Shown piece by piece: positions 51,244-60,693 of a stretch of 64,000 nt of DNA. The notes beneath the pieces were generated by a model, which worked only from the letters and a program-made list of their open reading frames with translations, had not been told where the DNA came from and made no database searches. Within the stretch, counting starts at the first letter, position 1. The number at the start of each line of letters is the position of its first letter. The position numbers and the translations under genes are program-made. Source of the DNA: Desulfobacteraceae bacterium (lineage in GTDB: Bacteria; Desulfobacterota; Desulfobacteria; Desulfobacterales; Desulfobacteraceae); NCBI GenBank assembly GCA_016743945.1, contig JADGFI010000010.1:62001-126000 (forward strand). The letters run 5' to 3'.

Positions 51244-52443
51244 TCAATTGCCAGGGGACCTGAGTAAAGAAAAAACCTGTAACGGGGTTTCCAATCCTTT
51301 CAGGACCAAGGGCCCCAAACCGTATACCGGCCATAATCCCTGGATCATTTTCTGGGTATTTTCCCCGATGAGAATATCACCCCCCTTGGCATAATCGGAA
51401 AGACGGGAGGCGATGTTGGTCACTGTTCCGCTGGCCGTATAGGTCATGCGGGTATCCAATGATCCGGTAAACCGCGTCATCCCCACAAGGGCAGAACCGG
51501 AATTGATGCCAATATTCACGTCAATGGGACCCATGGTTGAATCCATGTCCTTTGAAAAAGACTGATTAATGGTTCTATTTCGTTCGGCAATTTCAAAGGC
51601 AGCCTTGACCGAATTAATGGCATTGGTTCGTGCATCATGGTTTTTAAAAATAATCATAAGAGCATCACCAGCAGTTTCATTGATATCCCCGTGGGAGCGG
51701 TGAATGGGATCCACAAAACTGGAAAACATTCGTTCAATAATCCCATTGACTTCAACCTCGGGATGACTTATGGAAAGACGGGTATAGCCCTCCAGGTCAA
51801 GAAACAAAACGCTGATATCCCTTCGTTCCTTTTCCCGGGTTAAAAGGTCGGGATTTTTACGGACCATGTGCCGAACCGATTCCGGAACAAAGGGAGACAG
51901 GTTGGTCAGCATCCGGCTGATGGAAATTTTCTCCTGGGTCATCTCCCATTGGCGTTTGGCATTCAAAATGATGGTCCCCAGAATATCGGCAAAATCTTTG
52001 ATCAGAAAAAAATCTCTCCGGGTATACCGGGTAAGGGGCTGGATCACCACGCTGACAGCGGCAAGAACCCGTCCTTCCACAAACACGGGCATGGCATATT
52101 CCGGCCCCACGGACACAAGTGAATTATCACCCCTTCTGACCGGTTCGCTCTGGGAAACCACCACAGCTTTCTTGTTTTTAATGGCTTTTTTAACCGCAGG
52201 CCTGTCCCGCTTACAGGATTGACAATCCACAGGCCTTTCATAAAGCGCACATTGCAAGGAACTGGTATACTGCTTGGCCTCGGGATCCAACAAAAGAATA
52301 CAGACTTCCATGGCAGTAGGAATCAACGTCCGAAGTTCTGCCCTGACCGTTTCAATGATTTCGTTGACCGCCATGAGGGGGGCAATTTTTCTGATCAGGC
52401 GCTTCTGAGCATGAAACCGCTCCTTGTAATATCGGTCCATCAT
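51244..52443 (-). CDS. GAF-domain class III nucleotide cyclase
   Basis: A 399-residue soluble adenylate/guanylate cyclase. Residues about 15-165 form a GAF-like sensor with a Cys cluster (CALY and CQSCKRD), which may bind metal or sense redox. The cyclase domain follows at about 215-390: SVLFLDLEGYT (metal Asp), ETAGDALMIIF, NIGINSGSALVGM and TYTASGTVTNIASRLS (the Asn/Arg pair near the ribose site). It makes cAMP or possibly cGMP; the base-selecting residues are not clear. It is transcribed toward the prophage. Confidence 0.85.
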   Translation of the reverse strand: MMDRYYKERFHAQKRLIRKIAPLMAVNEIIETVRAELRTLIPTAMEVCILLLDPEAKQYTSSLQCALYERPVDCQSCKRDRPAVKKAIKNKKAVVVSQSEPVRRGDNSLVSVGPEYAMPVFVEGRVLAAVSVVIQPLTRYTRRDFFLIKDFADILGTIILNAKRQWEMTQEKISISRMLTNLSPFVPESVRHMVRKNPDLLTREKERRDISVLFLDLEGYTRLSISHPEVEVNGIIERMFSSFVDPIHRSHGDINETAGDALMIIFKNHDARTNAINSVKAAFEIAERNRTINQSFSKDMDSTMGPIDVNIGINSGSALVGMTRFTGSLDTRMTYTASGTVTNIASRLSDYAKGGDILIGENTQKMIQGLWPVYGLGPLVLKGLETPLQVFSLLRSPGN

Positions 52444-52637
52444 AACATCTGTCCCTGGTTTAATACCTCATGTTTTAACAAATTGCTTTGCCCTTTTTAT
52501 ACAAATGATACCATAATTTACCTATTTTGTGGATACCCAAATACTGGCAGGGAAAAACACATGGAACACTGCCAGGACAGGGCCGGTTACCCTGGTCTGG
52601 AATCGGTTTGTGATTGCAGTTTAAACCGCTTTTACCC

Positions 52638-52666
52638 TTGACATAAAATTTAAGTAAGTTTATATC
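52638..52666 (+). promoter_or_regulatory. Promoter of the dsr operon
   Basis: TTGACA (52638-52643), 17-base spacer and TATATC (52661-52666), about 50 bases before the first gene of the unit. Confidence 0.72.
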
Positions 52667-52718
52667 CTTCTAACAATTACGGATACAAATTACTTAAGAT
52701 ATATAATAGTTGAGAGAA

Positions 52719-53234
52719 ATGGATATAAAACAGACGATCAAAAAAAATAAGAGCCCTTTATTAAAAGAATGGTTCACGGCCACCATTAATACCTACCCAA
52801 AAGACAGCGCCAGAATTCTGGGAAAAGATTCCAACCGATTTGATAACCCCGTGGGGGCAGTTACCCGGGAAAGCCTTGAGGATGTTCTTGATCTGATCGC
52901 AGACGAGTATACGGAAAGCCTTCTTGAAAAGGCACTTGACCCGGTTATTCGGATCAGGGCAGTCCAGGCATTTGATGCCTCGGATGCGGTCAGTTTCATA
53001 TTCGCCCTCAAAAAAATAGGTGAAAAATTTCTGGAGGCGTCCCAGCTGAGACAATTTGACCATATCGTGGATCACATTGCCCTGGCGGGATTCGATAAAT
53101 TCATGAAATGTAAAGAAGAAATATTCCTTTTAAAGTCAACTGAAAGCAAAAGACGCATTCACAGGGCCTTTGAGAGGGCAGGTTTAGTAGCAGAGCTCAC
53201 GGAAGAAGAACTCCTTGGCTCTAAAAAATTTTAA
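52719..53234 (+). CDS. RsbRD N-terminal domain-like protein
   Basis: A 171-residue soluble helical protein with the RsbRD-N pattern (LLKEWFTATINTYPKDSARI, the NPVGAVTRESLEDVLDLI block and the VIRIRAVQAFDASDAVSF block). It is often found ahead of dsrMKJOP in sulfate reducers, where it may regulate or assemble the complex. Start at ATG 52719; a TTG three codons earlier is possible. A 53-base gap separates it from dsrM. Confidence 0.75.
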   Translation: MDIKQTIKKNKSPLLKEWFTATINTYPKDSARILGKDSNRFDNPVGAVTRESLEDVLDLIADEYTESLLEKALDPVIRIRAVQAFDASDAVSFIFALKKIGEKFLEASQLRQFDHIVDHIALAGFDKFMKCKEEIFLLKSTESKRRIHRAFERAGLVAELTEEELLGSKKF

Positions 53235-53287
53235 CATGTATGACCAATTTGAAATGTGTCATACAAAAATAACGAGGTGGTTATAAT

Positions 53288-54295
53288 ATGAATCAAAAGT
53301 ACTTGATCCCCCTTACAACTGTTTTTCTGCTTTTTCTAGTGGCCTATACAGGGGTTGAGGGAGCAGGACTGCAGTGGTTCTTTGGGATAGTATTTCCCTA
53401 CCTTGCGGTTCTTGCCTTTCTGGTTGGCTTTGTTGCCAAGGTCATGGGATGGGCATCTTCTGCTGTACCGTTCAGGATTCCCACAACCTGCGGCCAGCAA
53501 AAATCCCTACCCTGGATAAAACAGAACTGCATTGACAACCCTGATACAAAAACGGGTGTCTTTGTGCGAATGGTGCTTGAAATTTTTCTTTTCAGGTCGT
53601 TGTTTCGCAACACAAAGGCAGCATTTAATCGAAACGTATCCAACCGTCTCTCTTATTCATGGGAAATTTTTCTATGGGTGGGGGCCCTTGCCTTCCATTA
53701 TTCTTTTCTGGTCGTTGTCCTCAGACACTTCAGGTTTTTTACCTCGCCTGTTCCCTCCTGTCTTGGATGGCTGGAATACTTTGATGGCATTGTTCAACTG
53801 GGTCTGCCAGGGCTTTTTCTGTCCGGCGTGGTCCTGCTGGCAGCCACCTTGTTTTTGCTGGGCAGAAGAATTTTCGATACCAAGGTCACCTATATTTCCC
53901 AGGCAGCCGATTATTTCCCCTTGTTCCTGATCATCGGTATTGCCGCCACCGGCATTGCCATGCGCTATTTCACCAAGGTGGATATCATCGGTATCAAAAC
54001 CCTTACCATGGGTCTTGCAACCTTTGCACCGGTAATCCCTGAAGGGGTGGGCGGTCTTTTTTATAGTCATGTATTCATGGTAAGCATTCTTTTCGCATAC
54101 TTCCCGGCAAGCAAGCTCATGCACGCGGGCGGCGTATTTTTAAGCCCCACTCGAAACATGGCCAATGACACCCGGGCCAAAAGACATGTGAACCCCTGGA
54201 ACTATGATGTGGAAACCCATACATATCCACAGTATGAAGATCACTTCAGAGAAAAAATGATTGAAGCCGGGCTGCCGGTGGATAAGAAGGAGTAA
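53288..54295 (+). CDS. dsrM: DsrM, membrane cytochrome b subunit
   Basis: DsrM, 335 residues, of the NarI-like family. About six membrane helices carry two hemes b (His in FHYSFLVVVLRHFRFF and in the RYFTK region). It exchanges electrons with the menaquinone pool and passes them to DsrK. First gene of the MKJOP set, with dsrK starting 3 bases after its stop. Confidence 0.95.
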   Translation: MNQKYLIPLTTVFLLFLVAYTGVEGAGLQWFFGIVFPYLAVLAFLVGFVAKVMGWASSAVPFRIPTTCGQQKSLPWIKQNCIDNPDTKTGVFVRMVLEIFLFRSLFRNTKAAFNRNVSNRLSYSWEIFLWVGALAFHYSFLVVVLRHFRFFTSPVPSCLGWLEYFDGIVQLGLPGLFLSGVVLLAATLFLLGRRIFDTKVTYISQAADYFPLFLIIGIAATGIAMRYFTKVDIIGIKTLTMGLATFAPVIPEGVGGLFYSHVFMVSILFAYFPASKLMHAGGVFLSPTRNMANDTRAKRHVNPWNYDVETHTYPQYEDHFREKMIEAGLPVDKKE

Positions 54296-54298
54296 TAA

Positions 54299-55951
54299 AT
54301 GTCTGACGAACTTACACCGGATGAAGCATTAGATAAGATAGATTATAGCCCGGGATCAGGCAATTGGATGGACACCACCAAATCCGTCCAGATCAGACCC
54401 GGGATGTATTGTTATGCGGCAAAAGCGGAAAGTGTTGAAACACTTGGGCTACCCAATGCCAGATCCTGGAACCCCCTGGATGACGATTGGAAACTGCCGG
54501 AAAACTGGCAACAGATTATCCATGAGGGTATCAAGGAAAGACTGGAACGCTTTCGGACCTTCAAAATATTCATGGATGTCTGTGTCCGCTGCGGCGCCTG
54601 TGCTGACAAATGTCATTTTTTCCTTGGAACCGGCGATCCTAAAAACATGCCGGTTTTAAGAGCTGAGCTTTTAAGAAGCGTTTATAGGAATGATTTTACC
54701 ACTGCGGGAAAAGTCCTTGCCAAAATCCCGGGCGGTGCCCGCCTTGGCGGCGGTCGCCCCTTGACCATGGACGTGCTCAAGGAGATGTGGTACTATTTTT
54801 TCCAATGTACCGAATGCCGTCGGTGCTCGGTTTTCTGCCCCTATGGGATTGATACGGCGGAAATCACCATCATGGCAAGGGAGCTTTTCAATCTGATCGG
54901 ACTGAATATCGACTGGATTGCCACCCCTGTGTCCAATTGTTACCAGACCGGTAACCATCTGGGGATTCAGCCCCATGCCTTCAAGGACATGCTCGAATTT
55001 TTTGTGGAAGATATTGAAGAAATCACCGGCGTGGACTGCACCCCAGAATTCCAAAAAAAAGGGGCGGATATTCTTTTTATAACCCCTTCTGGCGATGTGT
55101 TCGCCGATCCAGGCACTTACACCTGCCAGGGATATCTCATTTTGTTCAAATATCTCAAAGATAAATATGGACTGGATGTTACCTGGAGCACCTATGCTTC
55201 CGAGGGCGGTAACTTCGGGTTTTTTACCTCCCACGAAACCATGAAACGCCTCAATGCTAAAATGTATCTGGAAGCCGAACGACTGGGCGTCAAATGGATC
55301 ATTGGCGGAGAATGCGGCCACATGTGGCGGGTAATCCACCAGTACATGGACACCATGAACGGCCCTGCCAACTTCATGGAAGTGCCAACAAACCCCATCA
55401 CAGGAACGGTTTTTGAAAATGCCCGTTCCACCAAGATGGTTCATATCTGCGAGTTCACAGCAGATCTGATTAAACACGGCAAGCTGGAGCTGGACAAAAG
55501 CCGAAATTCCAACCGCATCATGACCTTTCATGATTCGTGTAACCCGGCCAGGGGAATGGGTCTTTTAGACGAACCCCGTTATGTCCTCGAAAATGTCTGT
55601 GATAATTTTTATGAAATGCCCCCCAACACCATTCGTGAGCAAACCTTTTGCTGCGGTTCCGGATCAGGCCTTAATGCCGGGGAAAACATGGAATTGAGAA
55701 TGGCAGGAGCGCTACCCCGGGCCAATGCCCTCAAGCATGTCCATGAAAAATACGGCGTCAACACCATGGGCACCATCTGTGCCATTGACAGGGCCGCGCT
55801 TACCACCCTGTGTGAATACTGGGTACCGGACGTTGAAGTATACGGCATCCATGAGCTGGTGGGAAATGCCTTGATTCTCCCGGGTGAAAAGAACAGAACC
55901 CAGGACCTGAGAATGGAACCCTTGCCGGGTTGCGAGGAGGAGGATGAATAA
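54299..55951 (+). CDS. dsrK: DsrK, HdrD-like Fe-S subunit
   Basis: DsrK, 550 residues, related to heterodisulfide reductase subunit D. Two [4Fe-4S] motifs appear at about residues 97-115 (CVRCGACADKCHF) and 166-180 (CTECRRCSVFCPYG). Two CCG-type cysteine motifs lie in FHDSCNPARG and FCCGSGSG, which bind the catalytic non-cubane cluster. It faces the cytoplasm and is thought to reduce the DsrC trisulfide. Its stop overlaps the dsrJ start by 1 base. Confidence 0.96.
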   Translation: MSDELTPDEALDKIDYSPGSGNWMDTTKSVQIRPGMYCYAAKAESVETLGLPNARSWNPLDDDWKLPENWQQIIHEGIKERLERFRTFKIFMDVCVRCGACADKCHFFLGTGDPKNMPVLRAELLRSVYRNDFTTAGKVLAKIPGGARLGGGRPLTMDVLKEMWYYFFQCTECRRCSVFCPYGIDTAEITIMARELFNLIGLNIDWIATPVSNCYQTGNHLGIQPHAFKDMLEFFVEDIEEITGVDCTPEFQKKGADILFITPSGDVFADPGTYTCQGYLILFKYLKDKYGLDVTWSTYASEGGNFGFFTSHETMKRLNAKMYLEAERLGVKWIIGGECGHMWRVIHQYMDTMNGPANFMEVPTNPITGTVFENARSTKMVHICEFTADLIKHGKLELDKSRNSNRIMTFHDSCNPARGMGLLDEPRYVLENVCDNFYEMPPNTIREQTFCCGSGSGLNAGENMELRMAGALPRANALKHVHEKYGVNTMGTICAIDRAALTTLCEYWVPDVEVYGIHELVGNALILPGEKNRTQDLRMEPLPGCEEEDE

Positions 55952-56346
55952 TGAATAAAAATTATATTATCGCAGGGCTTGCAATCTTTGTCATCGCCAT
56001 TCTCTCTCCCTTCTGGTTCAATATGGTAACACTCACCCAGGCAGCACCGGAGCCGGAACTACTGGGCAAGGCCAAGACTGAGAAAAAATGTGTGCTGGAC
56101 AAATATGACATGAGAGCCAACCACATGTCTTTGCTGGATGAATGGAGAGATTCCGTTGTCAGGGATGCCGACAGACTGTATACGGGGGTCAATGGCCATA
56201 CCTTTAACATGAGCCTATCCACAGGGGAAAATTCCTGTCTGGGTTGCCATGAAGACAAAGAAAAATTTTGTGACAGCTGTCATACCTATGCATCGGTTGA
56301 TCCCTATTGCTGGGAATGTCACACAAACCCCAAGGAGATCAAATGA
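55951..56346 (+). CDS. dsrJ: DsrJ, triheme cytochrome c
   Basis: DsrJ, 131 residues. An uncleaved membrane anchor lies at residues about 5-27 (IIAGLAIFVIAILSPFWFNM). Three heme c sites follow: CLGCH, CDSCH and CWECH. In known DsrJ one heme has an unusual His/Cys ligation; an extra Cys occurs in KKCVLDK. It sits on the periplasmic side. Its TGA overlaps the dsrO ATG. Confidence 0.95.
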   Translation: MNKNYIIAGLAIFVIAILSPFWFNMVTLTQAAPEPELLGKAKTEKKCVLDKYDMRANHMSLLDEWRDSVVRDADRLYTGVNGHTFNMSLSTGENSCLGCHEDKEKFCDSCHTYASVDPYCWECHTNPKEIK

Positions 56347-57167
56347 TGGAAAAGAGCAGAAGAAGCTTTCTTAAAGTAGCAGGTATTGCTGCCATCGGAT
56401 TGGGTGCTGCTCCAGCAATGAATTTTGCTGCATCTGATTCCCATGGGACTGCCCAGGCGGTGAAAGGCAAAAACCAAGAAGTACTCACCGCCCACCGCTG
56501 GGGCATGGTCATCGATACCAATAAACTTAACGATGAAGTGGTTGAAAATATTGTCGCAGCTTGTCACAAAGCCCACAATGTACCAGATTTTAACCATGAA
56601 GTGGACGAGGACAAATTTCCCAACACCCGCCCTGTCAACCACAAACAGGAGATCAAGTGGATCTGGGAAGAAGGATTTCACAATGGGTTTCCTGACAAGG
56701 AAGATGAATTTCTTGCGGAAAAGTTCCATGACCTTCCCTTTCTGGTAACCTGTAACCATTGCAAAAATGCCCCCTGTGTTAAAGCCTGCCCGACCCAGGC
56801 GACATTCCAAAGAGAAGACGGTATTGTCCTGATGGACTACCACCGTTGTATCGGATGCCGCTTTTGTATGGCAGCCTGCCCCTATGGATCAAGAAGCTTT
56901 AACTTCAGGGATCCAAGACCGTTTATTGACGAGACGGTTTCAACCTTCCCCACCCGTACCAAAGGGGTGGTGGAAAAATGCAATCTTTGCTCTGAAAGGC
57001 TTGCCAAAGGAGAACAACCCCATTGTGTTGAGGCTAGCGAAGGTGCAATTGTGGTGGGCGATCTCGAGGATCCTGAATCCGAGGTTCGGGCACTTTTAAA
57101 CGAACATTATACAATCAGACGTAAACAGTCTCTGGGTACAGAGCCTTCTGTTTACTATGTCATGTAA
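56343..57167 (+). CDS. dsrO: DsrO, periplasmic Fe-S protein
   Basis: DsrO, 274 residues. A Tat signal (SRRSFLKVAGIAAIG) exports it folded. Cysteine clusters for several [4Fe-4S] centres follow: CNHCKNAPCVKACP, CIGCRFCMAACPYG and CNLCSERLAKGEQPHC. The start at 56343 overlaps dsrJ by 4 bases (ATGA). It works with DsrP and DsrJ on the outer face of the membrane. Confidence 0.95.
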   Translation: MMEKSRRSFLKVAGIAAIGLGAAPAMNFAASDSHGTAQAVKGKNQEVLTAHRWGMVIDTNKLNDEVVENIVAACHKAHNVPDFNHEVDEDKFPNTRPVNHKQEIKWIWEEGFHNGFPDKEDEFLAEKFHDLPFLVTCNHCKNAPCVKACPTQATFQREDGIVLMDYHRCIGCRFCMAACPYGSRSFNFRDPRPFIDETVSTFPTRTKGVVEKCNLCSERLAKGEQPHCVEASEGAIVVGDLEDPESEVRALLNEHYTIRRKQSLGTEPSVYYVM

Positions 57168-57178
57168 GGGGAGCGAGT

Positions 57179-58336
57179 ATGCTTGAAATAGCTATTAAAG
57201 GAAGTAAGAATTATTGGTTATGGATAGGCTTTCTGCTCGCTGTAATGGGAGCAGGGGCAGTGGTCTATATAGACCAGTTCACCAACGGGCTGATGATCAC
57301 CGGCATGAGCCGGGATGTGTCCTGGGGATTTTATATCGCCAACTTTACCTATCTTGTGGGGGTTGCCGCAGGGGGGGTCATGGTGGTCATTCCCTTTTAT
57401 CTCCATGACTATGAAAAATTTCACCGAATCACCATCCTGGGAGAATTTCTGGCAGTCGGCGCGCTGATCATGTGTATTTTGTTCATCGTTGTGGATTTAG
57501 GCCAGCCCACCCGGATGTTGAACGTATTATTATACCCATCCCCCAGATCAATGCTTTTCTATGACATGCTCGTTTTACAGGGGTATCTTATTTTGAACAT
57601 CGTCATTGGGTGGAAGGTTCTGGAAGCTGAAAGAAATCAGGTTGAGCCGCCGGCATGGACAAAACCCTTGATTTATCTGTCCATTCCATTTGCCATCGGC
57701 ATCCATACGGTAACAGCCTATCTGTATTGTGGCCTTCCAGGACGTGGGTTCTGGCTGACCGCAGTTCTGGCACCCAGGTTTCTGGCATCTGCATTTGCGG
57801 CGGGACCTGCTTTTTTGATCATTCTTTGCTATATTATCAAAAAATTCACCAAATTTGATCCGGGCTGGGATGCCATGCAGACCCTGTCAAAGATTGTCTG
57901 CTATGCCATCATTGCCAACCTTTTCTTTTTTGCCTGTGAATGTTTTGTGGTGTTCTATTCAGGTATCCCCGGTCACCAGGCCCATCTCCAATATCTGCTG
58001 TTCGGATATCACGGATACACGGCATTGGTTCCCTGGATGTGGAGCAGCCTGGCGCTCATGGGAACAGGTGCCATCTTTCTGCTCATACCAAAATTGAGAA
58101 ACAACCATACCCTGTTACCGGTTACCTGCGCCATGATTGTTGTCGGTGCATGGATCGATAAGGGGCTGGGCATGATATCCGGCGGATTTGTCCCCTCTCC
58201 CTTGCACCATGTGACAGAGTATGCCCCCACGGGCAAGGAAATCATGATCACCCTGGCCGTCTATGCCACAGGCTTTATGGTTCTGACCATTTTGTACAAG
58301 CTTGCAACCACGGTTAAAGAAGAGGTTCGCGGCTAG
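57179..58336 (+). CDS. dsrP: DsrP, NrfD-like quinone-interacting membrane protein
   Basis: DsrP, 385 residues, of the NrfD/PsrC family with about 10 membrane helices (for example FLLAVMGAGAVVYIDQF, FLAVGALIMCILFIVVDLG, LAVYATGFMVLTILYKLAT). It binds quinone and pairs with DsrO. Last gene of the operon, followed by a strong terminator. Confidence 0.95.
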   Translation: MLEIAIKGSKNYWLWIGFLLAVMGAGAVVYIDQFTNGLMITGMSRDVSWGFYIANFTYLVGVAAGGVMVVIPFYLHDYEKFHRITILGEFLAVGALIMCILFIVVDLGQPTRMLNVLLYPSPRSMLFYDMLVLQGYLILNIVIGWKVLEAERNQVEPPAWTKPLIYLSIPFAIGIHTVTAYLYCGLPGRGFWLTAVLAPRFLASAFAAGPAFLIILCYIIKKFTKFDPGWDAMQTLSKIVCYAIIANLFFFACECFVVFYSGIPGHQAHLQYLLFGYHGYTALVPWMWSSLALMGTGAIFLLIPKLRNNHTLLPVTCAMIVVGAWIDKGLGMISGGFVPSPLHHVTEYAPTGKEIMITLAVYATGFMVLTILYKLATTVKEEVRG

Positions 58337-58383
58337 TCCTTTAAATGATGCCAAGATAGCAGTGACAAAAACCGTAACACATG

Positions 58384-58427
58384 AAACAGGGGAGCTTTTT
58401 TCAAAAGGAGCTCCCCTGTTTGTTTTT
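58384..58427 (+). terminator. Terminator of the dsr operon
   Basis: A 13 bp stem, AAACAGGGGAGCT (58384-58396) with AGCTCCCCTGTTT (58409-58421), then GTTTTT. Confidence 0.9.
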
Positions 58428-58471
58428 CAGTCCTATTCCCTGTTTTATAACCTTGTGAATCATTGGAAATC

Positions 58472-60151
58472 ATGAAACAAAACAAGCCCAAAGCACCTTC
58501 AGCCTCACCCACGGCAGCCATTTTTTCTGACTGCCCGGATTCTTTTTTTGAAGAAAAAAAAAATGAGTTTCTTGCGGCTTTGTATGAGCGCAATGGTTCC
58601 CGTGCAGAAACCATTTATGAATTAATTTTAAAAAATGCCGGGAAAAAAGCAGACGGACTCGGTGAAACAGATGAGAAATATCTGCGTCAGATTCAGGTGG
58701 CGTTCAAACAATTTAAACCCTTTCTCCTTGCCCATTGTTCAAATCAAATTTTGGACAAATACCAAGGACTGCAATCTTTAATCCGGAAAAATGTAAAAGA
58801 ACAGTCCGCCCACCCGGGGGTTGTGGACTATGACAACTGGAGAAGACGTCTTCATCTATCGTCCTGGCAGGAAAAACTTTTATTTGCCAATGCCATCACC
58901 TTTCAGATGACTTCGGGGTGCAGCAATTATTGCAGGCGGTGCAATGAATGGGCATTGCCCAAAATCCGGTCCCATTTTTCCAAGGATGCCACCGAAACCA
59001 TCCTAAAAAAACTCATAACTTCCGGGAATACCGACCTTGCATTATACGGAGCGTCGGATCCTTTGGACTGGGAAGATGCCGCCAAAGATCTTCGAGATAT
59101 TTTATCCGGTTTGGACGCCCCTCCTGCCTTTAGTCTGCTGACCAAAATCCCAAGGGGCAAAGAGAACCTTTTAAAAGCCTTGATAAAAATGGATATCAAT
59201 CTTTCCGTCAGCCTCACCGACCGAAACCGCGCACGAATCTACGCCCTGGAAGCCCAGATAAACCAGTCCATACCCAAGCAACACGCCTCAAAGGATCTGC
59301 TCATCCCGGCTGGATTAGACGAAGACTTTATCTCTGTCAAACCCTCCATCACCGATGGATATGGAACAGAAATAACCCCTGAAGGGGCCTGCATCATCAT
59401 CCCTACCTTCACAAGCGGTCTACATCCCTTCGGCCATAAGAAACTGCCTATCACCAAAGAAACAGCCTTCTTCCCCGTAAAGAAAATTGGCAGACAGGCC
59501 TTGCTTGTGGATTATTTCAAACCCCTTGAAGTTGTTGGAAAAGAAAAGAAACCATTTTTTTTGTCCAAACTTTTGGATGTCCAGGTGGAAACCCTTTTAC
59601 TTGATAATGGGTCCGATGCCCTAACGCCGCCTGGCATGAGAAGTCTTAAGGAATATTTTTCCATATTTGAAGACACGCCTAGGCGCCAGAGAAAAAAAAT
59701 TATCCCATCGGTGATAGCGCGGCTCAAAAAAGAAATTTTGTCCCAGAGCGAATATGGAACGGATGCTGACAGAAAACAGCTCTATAGAAAAAAGCTCATG
59801 GCCCACCTGGAATTTTGCAACAAAGAAGTGCTCGAAGAATCAAAGCGTTGCGCCCTCTCATTTTTCCTGGCTGCCGTTGGTTGTTTTGTGGAACGACACC
59901 CCGTAAAGACTGGCATCATCGCATTTCTCCTTAGGGAGGAAACCGCCGGCCTGCAAAAAAAATACAAAAAAAAAATCCTTGTTTCACAAGTTCTCCACTC
60001 CCAAGACAACCCCTGGGAGCTGTTTCGATTTTATGCAACCGCCCTTCTCATTGGCCATCAAAAAAAATCTATTTCAGATTTCACCACTTCTTGTCCATCA
60101 AAATATGACGCCCTGGCAGATCGTTTTATCCCCGTCTCCCGCCAAAATTAA
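58472..60151 (+). CDS. Radical-SAM-type protein of unknown function
   Basis: A 559-residue protein. The cluster motif CSNYCRRCNEW (C-x3-C-x2-C) near residue 153 follows FQMTSG, as in radical SAM enzymes, and ALYGASDPLDW plus FSLLTKIPRG fit the barrel strands. The C-terminal half (about 300-559) is Lys-rich and not recognised. ATG 58472 has GGAAATC ahead of it; an upstream TTG is possible. It stands alone after the dsr terminator; substrate is unknown. Confidence 0.7.
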   Translation: MKQNKPKAPSASPTAAIFSDCPDSFFEEKKNEFLAALYERNGSRAETIYELILKNAGKKADGLGETDEKYLRQIQVAFKQFKPFLLAHCSNQILDKYQGLQSLIRKNVKEQSAHPGVVDYDNWRRRLHLSSWQEKLLFANAITFQMTSGCSNYCRRCNEWALPKIRSHFSKDATETILKKLITSGNTDLALYGASDPLDWEDAAKDLRDILSGLDAPPAFSLLTKIPRGKENLLKALIKMDINLSVSLTDRNRARIYALEAQINQSIPKQHASKDLLIPAGLDEDFISVKPSITDGYGTEITPEGACIIIPTFTSGLHPFGHKKLPITKETAFFPVKKIGRQALLVDYFKPLEVVGKEKKPFFLSKLLDVQVETLLLDNGSDALTPPGMRSLKEYFSIFEDTPRRQRKKIIPSVIARLKKEILSQSEYGTDADRKQLYRKKLMAHLEFCNKEVLEESKRCALSFFLAAVGCFVERHPVKTGIIAFLLREETAGLQKKYKKKILVSQVLHSQDNPWELFRFYATALLIGHQKKSISDFTTSCPSKYDALADRFIPVSRQN

Positions 60152-60413
60152 AGCCGGGCTGAACCTGGATAAGTTTTTTGGTATAGGGGTGTTCCGGGTG
60201 CTAGATAATCTTATCAGCCGTATTCACCTCCACAAGATGTCCTTCATGGATCACGGCAATCTTGTCACACAAATAGTTTGCAGCGGCCAGATTATGGGTG
60301 ATAAACAAAAAAATCATATCAAATCTTTTCCGGATATCGGTTAACAATTGGAACAATTGGATGGCAATGGCATCCAGCATGGAGATGGGTTCATCTGCCA
60401 CGATAAAGTCACC
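60146..60413 (-). pseudogene. Remnant of oligopeptide ABC transporter ATPase
   Basis: The minus strand reads VGDFIVADEPISMLDAIAIQ, then FLFITHNLAAANYLCDKIAV, MIHEGHLVEVNTADKI-like, an in-frame TAG, then HPEHPYTKKLIQVQPG. These are Walker B, H-loop and C-terminal motifs of OppF/DppF-type ATPases. The Walker A half is gone and a stop interrupts it, so it is dead. Confidence 0.85.
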
Positions 60414-60582
60414 AACAATACATTATTGAATATAGTTTTAAAAAAAATTTAGAGACTTGATATCGGTATCAATACCCGTCATGGGATCATACACGGGATT
60501 TATATGGGGAACAAAAAAACGTCGAATATAATGATTTTTTCAGCACAAACATCCCTTTTCTTTTACCCCTTTTGCCGACAGG

Positions 60583-60693
60583 TCAATAGGTAATCCTCGG
60601 ATCCAGATAGGCATAGAGAATCTCCACAATCAAATTGGCCACCAGCACCACAAGGGCGATTAGCAGAAAACAGGCTTTCATGGCATCATTCAG
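60583..60693 (-). pseudogene. Remnant of oligopeptide ABC permease
   Basis: The minus strand reads about 36 codons, MKACFLLIALVVLVANLIV then EILYAYLDPRITY and a stop. This is the conserved C terminus of DppB/OppB-type permeases (NLLVDLLYAxLDPRI). It is cut off abruptly where the transposase remnant begins. Confidence 0.8.
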
